A stretch of DNA of 64,000 nt from positions 62,001 through 126,000 of IMG/VR virus record IMGVR_UViG_3300020178_000825. One strand, 5' to 3'. A model generated the notes under the pieces. It was not told the DNA's origin, ran no database searches, and saw only the letters and a list, made by a program, of their open reading frames with translations. Source of the DNA: a virus. Below are positions 35,201 through 43,437 of this stretch, piece by piece; position 1 is the first letter of the stretch, and every line of letters begins with the position of its first letter. A program made the position numbers and the translations under genes.

Positions 35201-37652
35201 GAGTTTGTGTTCTTGGATTAATAGTAAATACATCTGCATCAAATGTTACAAACCCACTATCTAAACCATCTTGTAAATCGGTAAGAATAATTGATGTAAG
35301 AATTGATTGAGAAGTTTCACCATCCATTAAGAATACGGTCAATTCATTATCAATAGAATCTCTATTAAATCTTGCGTTATAATCAATTTCACCACTACCA
35401 GTTAAACCAGCGTTTAATCCTTTAATAAATTTAGTAGATGATGCCTCTGAAAGAAGTATATAAGAACCACTTTCTTCCAATGTTACTTCATCTATTGATG
35501 ATGAAAGGACTCTAAGTTTTGCATCGGAAAATCCAGTTTGTGGTAAATTATCTTTAAGAATAATTTCATTAATACCATCAATACGAATTGCTTGAATTTC
35601 TAATTCTTTATCATCTTTGTTTTTGATAATTGTACCTCTGTAAGGCCTAATCTCAAAGTTTACACCACCCTTACCATCTTGAACTCTAGTGATTACGAAT
35701 GAATCGGTTACACCCTCAACCTCACCAGTATATTCAATATATTGAACTGTAATATCATCTCTTGAACCAGTATAATCAGATACATTTAATTTTACAATAT
35801 CTTTATCTCTGTCCGTTAATAGACCAGGAAATACCCCACCATTATATTGTGATGATGATAATAAATTTCCAAACTCATCATATGCACCAGATGTAAATGT
35901 TACCGAACCAGTTATTACTCTTTTTTCAACATCAATAAAAATGTTTAATGGAGGTAATGGATTTGCAGGTGCCGATGCTGAATCAAATGCAAAATATAAT
36001 TGATTTGGTGTAAGAATTAATTCTTTTGTAAATAAGTTTAAGTTACCACCTGTGAATGTTTTTGTTTCTTCAACTAATACAGGTATGTAATTATTATTTA
36101 TATCATAAAATTCAAAACGAAAATCAAATGTTTCTTCAGCTAATGTTTTTGGTACACTTTGTATAAATGTAATTTCATCGGGAGAAAAAGAAGTTTCTTC
36201 TGCTGCTCTTAATGAAATATTATTAATTAACCAATCATTACCTTTTACTTCAAAATATAATTGTGAACCAGATATATTATCTGCAATTATATTTTCATTT
36301 ACTAAAGTTTTTTGTAATAATTCATTCGAACTACCTATATTTGTAATTGTTTGTGCTACAGTTGTATTTCCAAACGAACCACTTAGATAAACTTTTAAAT
36401 AATCATCGGCTGAGATGTTTGTTCTTTTTCTAACATTAAACGATAAATTATATTCAACACCATTGGTTATACCCAATGATTGAGATGTATAAAAATATTG
36501 TGGAGTAGATGCCCCATTATCAAGTTCAACAGAATTGTATAAAAAATCTTGATTAAATGTAGTTACTAAATCATTTGATGATGTTAACCAATAATTATTA
36601 ATGTAGTTTTGACTTAGATTACCATAGAAAGTTTCCGTTGATTCAACACTTTCTAAATCTCTCAACAATTCGTTTGATTCTAATTGTATTTCTTGTACGA
36701 ACTCATAATCAGTTAATTGGGATACCGATTTTCTAAACACCTTAACCCTAGCGGCATCACCAACAAATGTTTTCATATTGGTGATGTTAATTTTAGCAAA
36801 TGAACCAGTTAAAGCGGTTGCTAAATCAACTGCCCCCTCAACATATGGAAATGATACCGAATAATTTTGAGATGAAAATGGTTTAACTAAATCCGATTCA
36901 GAATATGGTGGAGATACTAATACTTCATCTTTGTTGACAATATCAGTAATGGTTGGTGAATAGTTTAGTCCACTAAATTCTATTTGTTGACCAACCGCAG
37001 AACCGGTCCAATATGTATCATCTGTGATTTTTAATCTATATGATGTTGGTAAAGAAAAATTAGATAGTTGAGTATTTTCGGTTGGGATTAAAGGTAAACC
37101 ATCTACTTGCCCAGTTTGAGTAATTGTTTGTGGGGTTTTGTTAAATATTGGTTTAACTATCTCATCAATACCCACCTTAGGTCTACGATAAAATCTTACC
37201 CTATCTTCGTTTGATAGATTTTTATTAATCTGAAAAGTTCTTTCCCATTTAACATTATAAGCACCTCGCCAATCTGATGGAATTTGTCTTTTTACACCAT
37301 TATCATCATACTCCTTTAGTTCACCCAAAATAGTAATCTTACCCAATCCGATTGGAGTATCTTCATAGATATAAACAGCTATTAACTTTGATATACCTTC
37401 ATAGTATTCTGGGATTCCATTACCTGGTTCATAATATATTGGTTCTCCATTAACATCTAAAATCTCAATTTTTATTTCAGTAGATTCTTTTAGATATTCT
37501 GAACCCTCTATTAGGAATCCATTTTTACCACCAGTAAATGTATCTTTAAATTCGGTAATTCTAAAATAATCCGAATTGGGATTTTCATCTACTATTAAAG
37601 TTTGAAACGATGATAAATTTTGTTCAGGTGAATACTTTTTAATTCTGGCCAT
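29244..37652 (-). CDS. Giant tail fibre / receptor-binding protein with embedded Hint domain
   Basis: 2802 aa. The N-terminal ~200 residues look like a virion-attachment part. A long series of beta-rich repeats rich in Ser/Thr/Gly follows, many of the form 'F-x-I-x-P-x-x-x-x-L' joined to SSFTQNF-like linkers, consistent with Ig-like modules (about 500-1400). Residues about 1430-2000 carry collagen-like or trimerisation-type phrases such as VTEDGGPNGTQGTSG and IAGSIQIKG. Residues 2355-2498 are an intein-like Hint domain (separate entry). The C-terminus (LPGGVILQWGHIY, FPTQFPNVIHSV, YGFWIAIGH) matches the gp53-like fibre tip domain. One late-type motif and the assembly chaperone downstream support a fibre role. 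The high Ser/Thr content would suit O-glycosylation by the adjacent cassette; this is inference. Confidence 0.88.
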   Translation of the reverse strand: MARIKKYSPEQNLSSFQTLIVDENPNSDYFRITEFKDTFTGGKNGFLIEGSEYLKESTEIKIEILDVNGEPIYYEPGNGIPEYYEGISKLIAVYIYEDTPIGLGKITILGELKEYDDNGVKRQIPSDWRGAYNVKWERTFQINKNLSNEDRVRFYRRPKVGIDEIVKPIFNKTPQTITQTGQVDGLPLIPTENTQLSNFSLPTSYRLKITDDTYWTGSAVGQQIEFSGLNYSPTITDIVNKDEVLVSPPYSESDLVKPFSSQNYSVSFPYVEGAVDLATALTGSFAKINITNMKTFVGDAARVKVFRKSVSQLTDYEFVQEIQLESNELLRDLESVESTETFYGNLSQNYINNYWLTSSNDLVTTFNQDFLYNSVELDNGASTPQYFYTSQSLGITNGVEYNLSFNVRKRTNISADDYLKVYLSGSFGNTTVAQTITNIGSSNELLQKTLVNENIIADNISGSQLYFEVKGNDWLINNISLRAAEETSFSPDEITFIQSVPKTLAEETFDFRFEFYDINNNYIPVLVEETKTFTGGNLNLFTKELILTPNQLYFAFDSASAPANPLPPLNIFIDVEKRVITGSVTFTSGAYDEFGNLLSSSQYNGGVFPGLLTDRDKDIVKLNVSDYTGSRDDITVQYIEYTGEVEGVTDSFVITRVQDGKGGVNFEIRPYRGTIIKNKDDKELEIQAIRIDGINEIILKDNLPQTGFSDAKLRVLSSSIDEVTLEESGSYILLSEASSTKFIKGLNAGLTGSGEIDYNARFNRDSIDNELTVFLMDGETSQSILTSIILTDLQDGLDSGFVTFDADVFTINPRTQTQFTPQFSSVTGSFYKRGTKANPVSASIEIFPSMSINKDFVPEYWMYFVSHSKDESIEVTAYDENGFYSPHGELGSYIGLPASQSKQLLVNFTYTEPVTSASVQVDHIFTIVPEGKPGDETVLFEVNPQTVNLKSDSRGNVNDFKQSITDISLRQGSRRLIFTGSAEPGTFTIASESISSQNIEVGLLHLTSSFGTDYTASLIVSESSNFTQLSGSITYPLEIRPYFTSSVYTQSFTQNFTKILDGPPPIELNIVPQSVTLIANEVEFVGDYSNATTTITVKEGSDNLINTSSGAPGTFTLESINTTNITSNLVSLEGGISASVEFSEFEYPYVSASVTYNINVFPFSLGPGHEYSSSVFERTQNFVKSITPPNARSVELTATSEVVHFDGDGQVTSPLGAITLTAEAYNTTGSVYYGFFRDSYVWQPYSQTNTVTVGSGDATEAGETVSWEVRIRDGGSTANVVATDAITITGVQDGASNYNVQLDNPSVTLTSDVDGTTHFTGSGAVIRAVKGVTPLTHVTSYSPSDYVYDEQGVFIGNLGQYSASIESKSPYLNQTGIFAGNPATLPEIPNGGWTSPFDNPTGTIVYKVDIENGRATYFLSQSFAVTFEGATGPGVVVRGEWNANVPYLFTGTRRDAVVQEISGDTHYWATTEALINKPAYTDGSAPYTAQPTLPPGPPYEEGYEDATTGWEYLGQEDFFVAAKIAIFEESFVENTINVGKPSTDYSVNPQIAIYGGDSEPYIAIGQGTQGYGQQGIFLGVTEDGGPNGTQGTSGLFSIENDTGDRYLRWDGYDLEIAGSIQIKGGSAATTSSVDAINNATGGFINPSEYQFGPGSSPDFFELGELPATPSVPGLYLGSDNLGYHDGTDWNAFLDNNGNFYLGGEEGGSLSFQQSSGNLKVSGIVSASAGIFGGLVIDNTGVFFPSTYDVGNQYFGESVVTQSLSYIDFTDAITNQGGGSRAIIERNTSISDVGDNAYKQMTRTADPFGSGSAVMTAFGLVTTTNLVTGSASGSFFGSDNAHFKVTPNLYALNSSYEIDFWWTGSFNLDAGGANASNLVWQAGTNQIITSDSSWEDAIGSPYIPDEWFHGSLDSGADPRMSAYIHAYDVPVLGIGNIVDLYIPIVQYLNSTTLRSTEDNNYGSDIELHNAGSVTLYLIDRMYAGGGGEGVNTINAGSLTAGRVEPRSITGEALRISTSGSLDGQTLPFLSMGQLTASYDAQGLFFGFPSGSTVPRISMRGPDGSFFRYDGSVVQMSSDIIGGAIEGSDIVGGTISVPATGVSASFSVNAQGALSASDANIQGIINANSGRIGSWVIDEDTQALRDDNSEIVFEPNIPEIQLFDSAAAKKVIISPSDTLTGTGGTTTTVEWITAAPDPSDVRYAGTGNSSGIISQASSATTTLVQFGSYISGGLSDSDDEGTDDGLFGVTAGDLEVTINVPEMYLMKPEGSSVSHTTSYPNYNPTYNSQLHGGSSFPKYAYAYLYLECVDTDTSNSVLGRTLIAAVNSRSDYTAGNYYVGDVNDGGGGGTSFPGISSVTGDTEITLASGRKMRADQIFSGEPLKVWSWNDKIDGVDEINKFDSFKLEKVKKRKVDKVYKVVVGDKEVRVSDTHGFWLDNNEEVTAVDIIPNETKVYIVDGDTIKLQTVDSVEEIETDEWVYTFEVPGVHNYISNDILSHNPSTWTYTSATTVSGYVGSQSAISNQTKTINISRAATNAAFRYSIRLAAASGRAINVDSSGNSLNSYKTHTVRYDALRAAGPIPAGYLGRAGGYQPDLLLDTNVSFALASNFVEIKAGGIQVVSDPDTFVKIPRQATGGGTILEAKGGESIFEATGTGIGQTAMTVKGNLMPENGDDFDFGSASDMWKNIYGHNLNGVDIENLAVSLDDGPGATTTDTNSVNDNYDSYVKLPGGVILQWGHIYDTSSPRYVAFPTQFPNVIHSVVCSTNRNSGGSNGYNHVYNYDRNGVELILDGNYGFWIAIGH
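30159..30590 (-). other. Intein-like Hint domain inside the giant fibre (144 aa)
   Basis: It starts at Ser2355 after a GGGGGTSFPGIS linker: SVTGDTEITLASGRKMRADQ is a block-A-like start with Ser in position 1. VRVSDTHGFWL contains the TxxH-type block B (D-T-H-G), and VPGVHNYISNDILSHN supplies block F/G ending in His-Asn (2497-2498). The residue after Asn is Pro, not Cys, Ser or Thr, so normal splicing should be blocked. Bare mini-intein size, with no homing endonuclease. It may cleave the chain or be a relict. Confidence 0.82.
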
Positions 37653-37678
37653 TAACTAAAGTTTCTTTGTTATTCCTA

Positions 37679-37686
37679 TATAAGTA
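37679..37686 (-). promoter_or_regulatory. Late-type promoter motif (TACTTATA) for the giant fibre
   Basis: Reads AATACTTATATAGG in the transcribed direction, 27 nt before the ATG at 37652. Confidence 0.5.
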
Positions 37687-37707
37687 TTTAATAAATTTTA
37701 TTTTTAG

Positions 37708-37714
37708 TATTTAT
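37708..37714 (+). promoter_or_regulatory. Late-type motif on the plus strand
   Basis: TATTTAT in an AGTATTTATTC context, 28 nt before the ATG at 37743. With the minus-strand motif at 37679 it makes this 90-bp gap a divergent promoter region. A direct repeat of TTCTAAAGA surrounds the ATG region. Confidence 0.4.
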
Positions 37715-37742
37715 TCTAAAGAAAACTAAAGAGTTCTAAAGA

Positions 37743-38138
37743 ATGAAGAAAAAATACCCAGATAACATTGTATATGATGAAAAGGATGGGTTCAATGCCA
37801 ATATTTTACCATATGGTAGTAATGTTGGGGCACCATCAATTAAGGTAGAAAATATAGCAGTTTGGAAGGGTGTAAGTGTTAATAAAGTTAACAAACAATT
37901 TTCAGCTAAGTTTAATGAACTTAAAGAAGAGTATCAAAAATTGGTTGAAGAATATCAATGGAATGATTTAGTTTACAAATCTAAATTTAATTTTGAACCT
38001 GTTATTGGTGAAACCTATTATTTGTACATAGGTGATAGTGGTGAAATGTTTTTATCACTTATTGAACCAACTATGTGGAATAGAGAACACATTGGTTCAT
38101 TCACACTTAACAGTGAAAGAAAATGGATAAAATTATGA
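37743..38138 (+). CDS. DUF2452-like conserved phage protein
   Basis: 131 aa, one of only two rightward genes. Recognisable pattern: ILPYGSNVGAPSIKVENIA (27-45), WKGVSVNKVNKQF, helical KFNELKEEYQKLVEEYQWND, then FEPVIGETYYLYIGDSGEMF, LSLIEPTMWN and a final GSFTLNSERKWIK. This order is that of the DUF2452 proteins found in T4-like phages and bacteria; molecular role unknown. It overlaps the next gene as ATGA. Confidence 0.8.
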   Translation: MKKKYPDNIVYDEKDGFNANILPYGSNVGAPSIKVENIAVWKGVSVNKVNKQFSAKFNELKEEYQKLVEEYQWNDLVYKSKFNFEPVIGETYYLYIGDSGEMFLSLIEPTMWNREHIGSFTLNSERKWIKL

Positions 38139-38305
38139 ATAAAAAATATGCAATGTTACAAATTGATGCCGAAGTTCATCAATTATTAAAGTCCTTTTGT
38201 AAGGATAAAGGATATAAAATGAATGGGTTGGTAGAATCTCTCATAAAAGAAAAGGTTTCACCAAATGCGAAACCACTTCCTACTAATGTTCTTAAAACTA
38301 AATAA
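38135..38305 (+). CDS. Small ribbon-helix-helix-like protein
   Basis: 56 aa from the ATG at 38135, which overlaps the upstream stop as ATGA; an ATG at 38123 would add four residues and is less likely. Layout is one strand (YAMLQIDAEVHQLL) then two helices (KSFCKDKGYKMNGLVESLIKEKV), as in Arc/MetJ-type DNA-binding proteins. It could be a small regulator. It converges on the UDP-sugar dehydrogenase gene, overlapping by 8 nt at the 3' ends. Confidence 0.65.
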   Translation: MNKKYAMLQIDAEVHQLLKSFCKDKGYKMNGLVESLIKEKVSPNAKPLPTNVLKTK

Positions 38306-39116
38306 CTGCTCTCCCTTTCATCTTTTCCCAATCTCTATTCTTTCTAACTGAGTAATTAGTTTGTTCTACTGCACTGAGTACATTATCAACCACATTCAAA
38401 TCTTCTGCTAATCTTAAAAGTGCTGATAAATCTTTGGGGAAACAATGTCCACCAAAACCAAAATCACCATCATGACCCGGTACGTTCCAATGTGATTTAC
38501 CCAATCTTTCATCGTGGGTTGCATATTCTACTACTTTATCATAATCGATATCTAAACCTTTACAAATTTGATATATCTCATTTGCAAAAGATACTTTAGT
38601 TGAAAGAAATGTATTTGTTAAATACTTTACCATTTCAGCATGAGTTGAATCAGTTTTTATTATATATGCACTTGGAAATACTTTTGAAAATATTCTTTTC
38701 AGATGAGTAGTTGTTGGTCTTGGTCCTCCTAATATAATTCGGTTTTGATTTTCGTAATCTTTAACCGCATTTCTTTCAGTAAGGAATTCTGGATTGAATA
38801 CGATGTTTGTTTTATATTCATCATTCCATTTTTGAGTAGTACCGGGTACAATAGTTGATTTAACCACAATACCCTTCGTTTTACCAATCTCATCAATTTG
38901 TTTGATTACACCTTCTACAATATTGGTATTACAACTACCATCCCCATTCATTGGAGTTGGTAAGCAAGTGAATACATAATCACATTTAGCAACTTCTTCT
39001 AAGATTGAATTACATTTAGTTTCATCTAAATCATAAGTAAGTACATCATAATACTCTTTGAATTTCTGATACACCGCATTACCCACAAAACCCTGTCCAA
39101 CAATTCCTATTTTCAT
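38298..39116 (-). CDS. Short UDP-glucose/GDP-mannose dehydrogenase-family protein
   Basis: 272 aa. It has an N-terminal Rossmann fold GIVGQGFVGNAV (4-15), CLPTPMNGDGSCN, VVKSTIVPGTTQ, IVFNPEFLTERNA, KYLTNTFLSTKVSFANEIY and the catalytic Cys225 in GFGGHCFPKD. The family oxidises UDP-glucose or GDP-mannose to the uronic acid. Full-length members are about 400-450 aa; here the C-terminal nucleotide-binding domain is missing, so activity may be altered or need a partner. It may supply a sugar acid for the glycan cassette 10 kb away; this is inference. Confidence 0.83.
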   Translation of the reverse strand: MKIGIVGQGFVGNAVYQKFKEYYDVLTYDLDETKCNSILEEVAKCDYVFTCLPTPMNGDGSCNTNIVEGVIKQIDEIGKTKGIVVKSTIVPGTTQKWNDEYKTNIVFNPEFLTERNAVKDYENQNRIILGGPRPTTTHLKRIFSKVFPSAYIIKTDSTHAEMVKYLTNTFLSTKVSFANEIYQICKGLDIDYDKVVEYATHDERLGKSHWNVPGHDGDFGFGGHCFPKDLSALLRLAEDLNVVDNVLSAVEQTNYSVRKNRDWEKMKGRAVI

Positions 39117-39119
39117 TTA

Positions 39120-42100
39120 TTAAAATTTAATACTACTGAATCCATTTACTTTTTTAATTTCCATAAGAGAATCCACTACATCTCTCATTGAATCAATATG
39201 TGATATAATCATCACAAAATCAAATTGTGTTTTCAGATATGCGAACAACATATACAATGATGTAAGGTTCTCATTATCTAATGTTCCAAATCCTTCATCG
39301 ATTACTAAGAAGTTAGGACGAGGAAGATTACATACGTTGATTAGAGCGATTCTAATCGCTAAACCACTAATGAACTTCTCCATACCACTACACATCTCTA
39401 AACTCCATTTCTGGTCATCGTAAACGATGTTAGCGTTAATGTTCTTTCCATCCATCTCCAATTGTAAGCCAAACTCTACGATTTGACCTAAGATGTTATT
39501 TACCTCACCTTCAATCATTGGAAGAGCTTTAGAAATCAATTCATAAGATACACCATCCTTACCCAAAGCATTTAGGTAATATTCAAATAATCCAAATTGC
39601 TCCTCTAACTTTTCTACTTCTTCAATTCTATCTTCGATTGTTTTCTTTTGATTTGTTAGGGATGAAACTTCACCATTCAATTTAAGAAGTTGTTTGTTTA
39701 ATTTATCAACATCATCTTTTGATGAAGTCAATTCTGCTCTTACTGAAACCATTTCAGTTCTGAGTTCTTTGTTTTTTTGGATTTGCTTTTCATTCTCCAA
39801 ATAATCGGTGATAAGTTGTGTAACTTGAAGAAGTTCACCATTTATTTTGATTTCTTTAGTTTCGAATGTTGATAACTTGTTGATAAGTGTGTTAATATCT
39901 CTACTTACATTGTTTTCATCTTCTTTAAGTTTTTTCAACTTTGTATATTCCGATTCAAATGGAGCCAACTCTTTTCTTTTAGATACTAACTCCGAATGTT
40001 TGGTTTCCAAATCATTTAGTTCTGATTTAATGGTTTCTAATTCACCATCTACCTTTTCTTTTTGCTCTAAGATAGTTTGTGAGTTTTCCATACAAATATC
40101 ACACTCTTCATTGTATTTGTGGGAATCCAAATGTTGTTTCCTCTCACTAAGGGATTCACTCTTTATAAGATGTTTCTCAATATTGTTTTCAATCAATGTA
40201 AGTTCACTCCCCACCTCAGTATATTCGGTTAGACCCTCATCGATTTTATCTTCATCATATGAATCAATCTTTTCTTCTAATCCAATTTGAGTTTCTTCAA
40301 ACTTATCAATCTTAGATTGTGTTGTATCTCTTTGAGATAACAAGTCGGTCAACGAAGTTTCTAAAGTCGATTTTTTAGTTTCTAACTCGTCTAAAGAATA
40401 ATTGTCGGATTTAACTTTTACAATCTTTTCGTTGAGAGAGATTAATTTCTGATTGTGCTTCTCCACTTCATCTTTTGAAGCGTTCAATTGAATTTCCTTT
40501 AACTTATACTCAGCTTCTTTCTCCTTTAACCCAACACCAATATCAGCTAACTTTTGTGTAAAATCATCCTGCTTAAACTTACGGATTAGAGAAGCGTTAT
40601 CTCTATTCTCATCCGATGCATGTGAATACAATTTATCAAACACATCTACTCCCATAAATTGAGCAAGGATTTCTTTTCTTTCCGATTGTGATTTATCAAT
40701 AAAGAGTGCATTATTTCCTTGAAGTGAAAGAGTAGTTAAAACGAAATCTTCGTATGTACCTAAGTATTGTTGAATGATGGAGTTAGTATCCCTCCTTTGC
40801 TCTCCATTCAAGGAGTGGATACCACTCTCATCTTCTCTCCAAAAGGATACATCTACTTTTAGATTTCTCCCTCTATTGATTAACTTTGCTCTTCTTTCTA
40901 TGTAATAATCCACTTCTTCTATTTGGAAGTGCAGTTTACAATAGAAGTTACTCTTTCTATTATTAAGAATATTCTTTGCTACATAAGTTCTACTTGTCTT
41001 ATCAAATATACAAAAGGATAGTGCATCGAATAAAGATGATTTACCTGAGGCATTAGGTGCGAATATACCTACCATACCTTTTGCGTTGTCAAATCTAATT
41101 AAATTATTCTCACCATAAGAGAACATATTAGAAAATTCAAATTGTTTTGGCACCCATTGTATATTAGGAGTTACATCATCATCTACCAACTTTGTGTTGA
41201 TTTCTCTATTGATTTGTTGTATCTTATCAACAGTCTCTTCATCTGCCAAATACTGTCTTTCCAAATAATCTTTGATGAGTTCGTTTTGGAACTCTACATC
41301 TCTCACATTTCCAATTGCAAGTTTATCATCAAAGTTACCCGTTTTTTGTTTTGATAAAGTATCCATTCGAGTAACAGTGAACTCTTGTACTTTATATTTC
41401 TTTTTAATTTGGGTTAATGCCTTTTTAATCTGAGAAGGTTCGGTATTTGAAATCCTAACTCTCAAACGAGGTTTAGATGGCATATCGGTAACATTAGGAA
41501 CAATACCATCGTTTACATCTAATGTGTAAAATCCATAATCGTTTGGAATATCAACTTCTTCGAAAGTTCTACTTTCAACATCCCAAAGTAAGTAACCATG
41601 TTTATCTAATGCTTCTCCGTGATTTTGTTGTATCATCGAACCAGCATATGCAATGGTTGGTGAACCTAATGTTTGTCTCCTATGGATATCACCCAACATC
41701 ACCATATCAAATCCTTCAAACATATCAGTTGTAAAAGAGTTTGATGATACGGTATATCCAATATCAGTTTGTGCTAAGTTTACAGGTCCGTGGAATAAAC
41801 AAATTTTATTCTCACCTTCTACCAATTCCGCCTTTGGCCAATTCTCTTTTTTATCGAGTATCGAATAAACAACAAAAGTGATGTTACCAAAAGGGTAAGT
41901 CCCAGTATCTCTAAGATAGTGTATTCTGTCATTTTCTAAGTTTTCAACGATTGGTGTCAATACATCCAATCGATAGTTATTATTTAAGTTACAATCGTGA
42001 TTTCCCGTAATAAGGAATGTATGTTTTCTATTTGCACATTCAGTTAAGAACCAACTGATTTCTCTGATTAACTCAGGACTCATTTCGGTTTTAGCATGTG

Positions 42101-42251
42101 CAATATCACCAGCTAAGTAGATTATGGAGTTTTCAATATTATCTCTATCTACATTATCTAAAAACTTTTGGAATACTTCTCTATACTCCTTATGTCTTTT
42201 TAAATTACGAATGTGTAAATCTGCTAAATGGTAGATTTTTTCTACTATCAT
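39120..42251 (-). CDS. Fused Mre11-Rad50 (gp47-gp46, SbcDC) recombination nuclease-ATPase
   Basis: 1043 aa. Residues about 1-330 are a calcineurin-like nuclease with phosphoesterase motifs HLADLHIRN (Asp11, His13), LAGDIAHAKTE, ITGNHDCN, CLFHGPVNL and MLGDIHRRQ. From about residue 360 the SMC/Rad50-like ATPase follows: Walker A FAPNASGKSSLFDALSF (about 396-405), long coiled coils split by a zinc hook CDIC (717-720), a signature-like SGMEKFISGLAIRIALIN and Walker B FLVIDEGFGTLDN (about 979-991). T4 encodes these as separate gp47 and gp46. The enzyme resects DNA ends for recombination-dependent replication. It overlaps the primase gene by 4 nt (ATGA). Confidence 0.93.
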   Translation of the reverse strand: MIVEKIYHLADLHIRNLKRHKEYREVFQKFLDNVDRDNIENSIIYLAGDIAHAKTEMSPELIREISWFLTECANRKHTFLITGNHDCNLNNNYRLDVLTPIVENLENDRIHYLRDTGTYPFGNITFVVYSILDKKENWPKAELVEGENKICLFHGPVNLAQTDIGYTVSSNSFTTDMFEGFDMVMLGDIHRRQTLGSPTIAYAGSMIQQNHGEALDKHGYLLWDVESRTFEEVDIPNDYGFYTLDVNDGIVPNVTDMPSKPRLRVRISNTEPSQIKKALTQIKKKYKVQEFTVTRMDTLSKQKTGNFDDKLAIGNVRDVEFQNELIKDYLERQYLADEETVDKIQQINREINTKLVDDDVTPNIQWVPKQFEFSNMFSYGENNLIRFDNAKGMVGIFAPNASGKSSLFDALSFCIFDKTSRTYVAKNILNNRKSNFYCKLHFQIEEVDYYIERRAKLINRGRNLKVDVSFWREDESGIHSLNGEQRRDTNSIIQQYLGTYEDFVLTTLSLQGNNALFIDKSQSERKEILAQFMGVDVFDKLYSHASDENRDNASLIRKFKQDDFTQKLADIGVGLKEKEAEYKLKEIQLNASKDEVEKHNQKLISLNEKIVKVKSDNYSLDELETKKSTLETSLTDLLSQRDTTQSKIDKFEETQIGLEEKIDSYDEDKIDEGLTEYTEVGSELTLIENNIEKHLIKSESLSERKQHLDSHKYNEECDICMENSQTILEQKEKVDGELETIKSELNDLETKHSELVSKRKELAPFESEYTKLKKLKEDENNVSRDINTLINKLSTFETKEIKINGELLQVTQLITDYLENEKQIQKNKELRTEMVSVRAELTSSKDDVDKLNKQLLKLNGEVSSLTNQKKTIEDRIEEVEKLEEQFGLFEYYLNALGKDGVSYELISKALPMIEGEVNNILGQIVEFGLQLEMDGKNINANIVYDDQKWSLEMCSGMEKFISGLAIRIALINVCNLPRPNFLVIDEGFGTLDNENLTSLYMLFAYLKTQFDFVMIISHIDSMRDVVDSLMEIKKVNGFSSIKF

Positions 42252-43186
42252 ATATTATTTAGTTTTGAAAGGATTAAATCATCCCAACCGGTTTCTTCGG
42301 TTTCTTTTAACAAGTTATTTATTTTATCAAATCCCAATTCACCAGCATCACCACCTTCAGGTATAACATTCTTTACCTTTATACCATTCTTAATAAAGTA
42401 GTTTGCATGTTTGGTAGAATCTTCTACTGCATCTGAATCTAATAAAATATTAATTTCTTTTACTCCCTTTTCTTTTATTTTAGTTTGTAAAGTTCTTGGA
42501 ATAAACTTTCCTAAAATAGGAATCACATTTCTTTTTACTGAGAATGAATCAAATACACCTTCTACTAATGTAATGGGTTCGTTCCAATCGATTTGATTAT
42601 CAAATACAATTACATCCCTACTAACGGGTGGGTTTTTGTATTTCATCTTTTCATCTTCGTAAAAAGAACGAGCAATAAAATAGTTTAATTCACCATCTTC
42701 ATTATAAGATGGAATAATCACTCTACCACTATATAATCCTTCCTCACAATAACCAATGTTATATTTCAAAACCTCATCCATAGAAATACTTCTTTGTTTG
42801 AGATAATGAATTGCTTGATTATAAATCGGATTGATTGATTTTGGTTTGTGATAAAGTGATTTAAATTCTTTTGGAAGTCTGAGTACTATCTTCTCAACTT
42901 CCCTTTCGTTCCGTTTTGGTTTGTACTCTCCATAGATAGAATGAATCTTTGCTAATTCACTCTTATCAACATTTAGTTTATAAAGTAAGGATTGAATACT
43001 CCTACCCTTAGAATCACATACCCAACAATGCCAATATTGTGAATCTAAATTGACTTGTAGTTTCTTCTTATGGTGATGACAAAAAGGACAATGATGTGCT
43101 TGTTCATTTCCCTTCATTGATGTACCAACACCTAAAGCAGAATCTAATACATTTATAACTACTAACTTATTTCTTGCGGAGAGCAT
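42248..43186 (-). CDS. DNA primase (DnaG-type, gp61 role)
   Basis: 312 aa. The N-terminal zinc finger has C33, C36, C54 and C57 in HCPFC...YWHCWVC. The catalytic part has SGRVIIPSYNEDGELNYFIA, the TOPRIM Glu in LVEGVFDSFS (about 205-214), the DxD in ILLDSDAVED (about 251-260) and GGDAGELG. It makes RNA primers for the lagging strand. Short compared with bacterial DnaG; no helicase-binding domain or fused helicase is seen. It has its own Bacteroidota-type promoter 16 nt before the ATG, fitting early expression. Confidence 0.92.
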   Translation of the reverse strand: MLSARNKLVVINVLDSALGVGTSMKGNEQAHHCPFCHHHKKKLQVNLDSQYWHCWVCDSKGRSIQSLLYKLNVDKSELAKIHSIYGEYKPKRNEREVEKIVLRLPKEFKSLYHKPKSINPIYNQAIHYLKQRSISMDEVLKYNIGYCEEGLYSGRVIIPSYNEDGELNYFIARSFYEDEKMKYKNPPVSRDVIVFDNQIDWNEPITLVEGVFDSFSVKRNVIPILGKFIPRTLQTKIKEKGVKEINILLDSDAVEDSTKHANYFIKNGIKVKNVIPEGGDAGELGFDKINNLLKETEETGWDDLILSKLNNI

Positions 43187-43201
43187 AAATTAAATTTTCA
43201 A

Positions 43202-43233
43202 CAAATATACGAAAAATTTTTCAATTATCCAAA
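43202..43233 (-). promoter_or_regulatory. Host-type (Bacteroidota) promoter of the primase operon
   Basis: Reads TTTG (43230-43233), 20 bp, TATATTTG (43202-43209) in the transcribed direction. The -33 box abuts the stop codon of the upstream gene. Confidence 0.78.
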
Positions 43234-43437
43234 TTATCCGATGGTTGAATCGGATACATCATATAGAAATTGTCCTAATTTTTTTATATCATTAATAGTT
43301 TGTTCATCTACTTTTCTTTTTTCAAGCATAGGAACTAATTGTTGAATAGATTTTACTGCTATTTTTAATCCATCATCTTTTGCGTTTAAAGAATTTGGAT
43401 TGATACCATGTTTTTTTGCTACTTGGTTTAAAGTCAT
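43234..43437 (-). CDS. Small hypothetical protein under a host-type promoter
   Basis: 67 aa from the ATG at 43437 (MTLNQVAKKHGINPNSLNAK). An in-frame TTG at 43464 would lie too close to the -7 box at 43473 to be used. The N-terminal 18 residues read like a helix-turn-helix start (QVAKKHGINPNSL); the rest is helical. Function unknown; a small early regulator is possible. Confidence 0.65.
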   Translation of the reverse strand: MTLNQVAKKHGINPNSLNAKDDGLKIAVKSIQQLVPMLEKRKVDEQTINDIKKLGQFLYDVSDSTIG

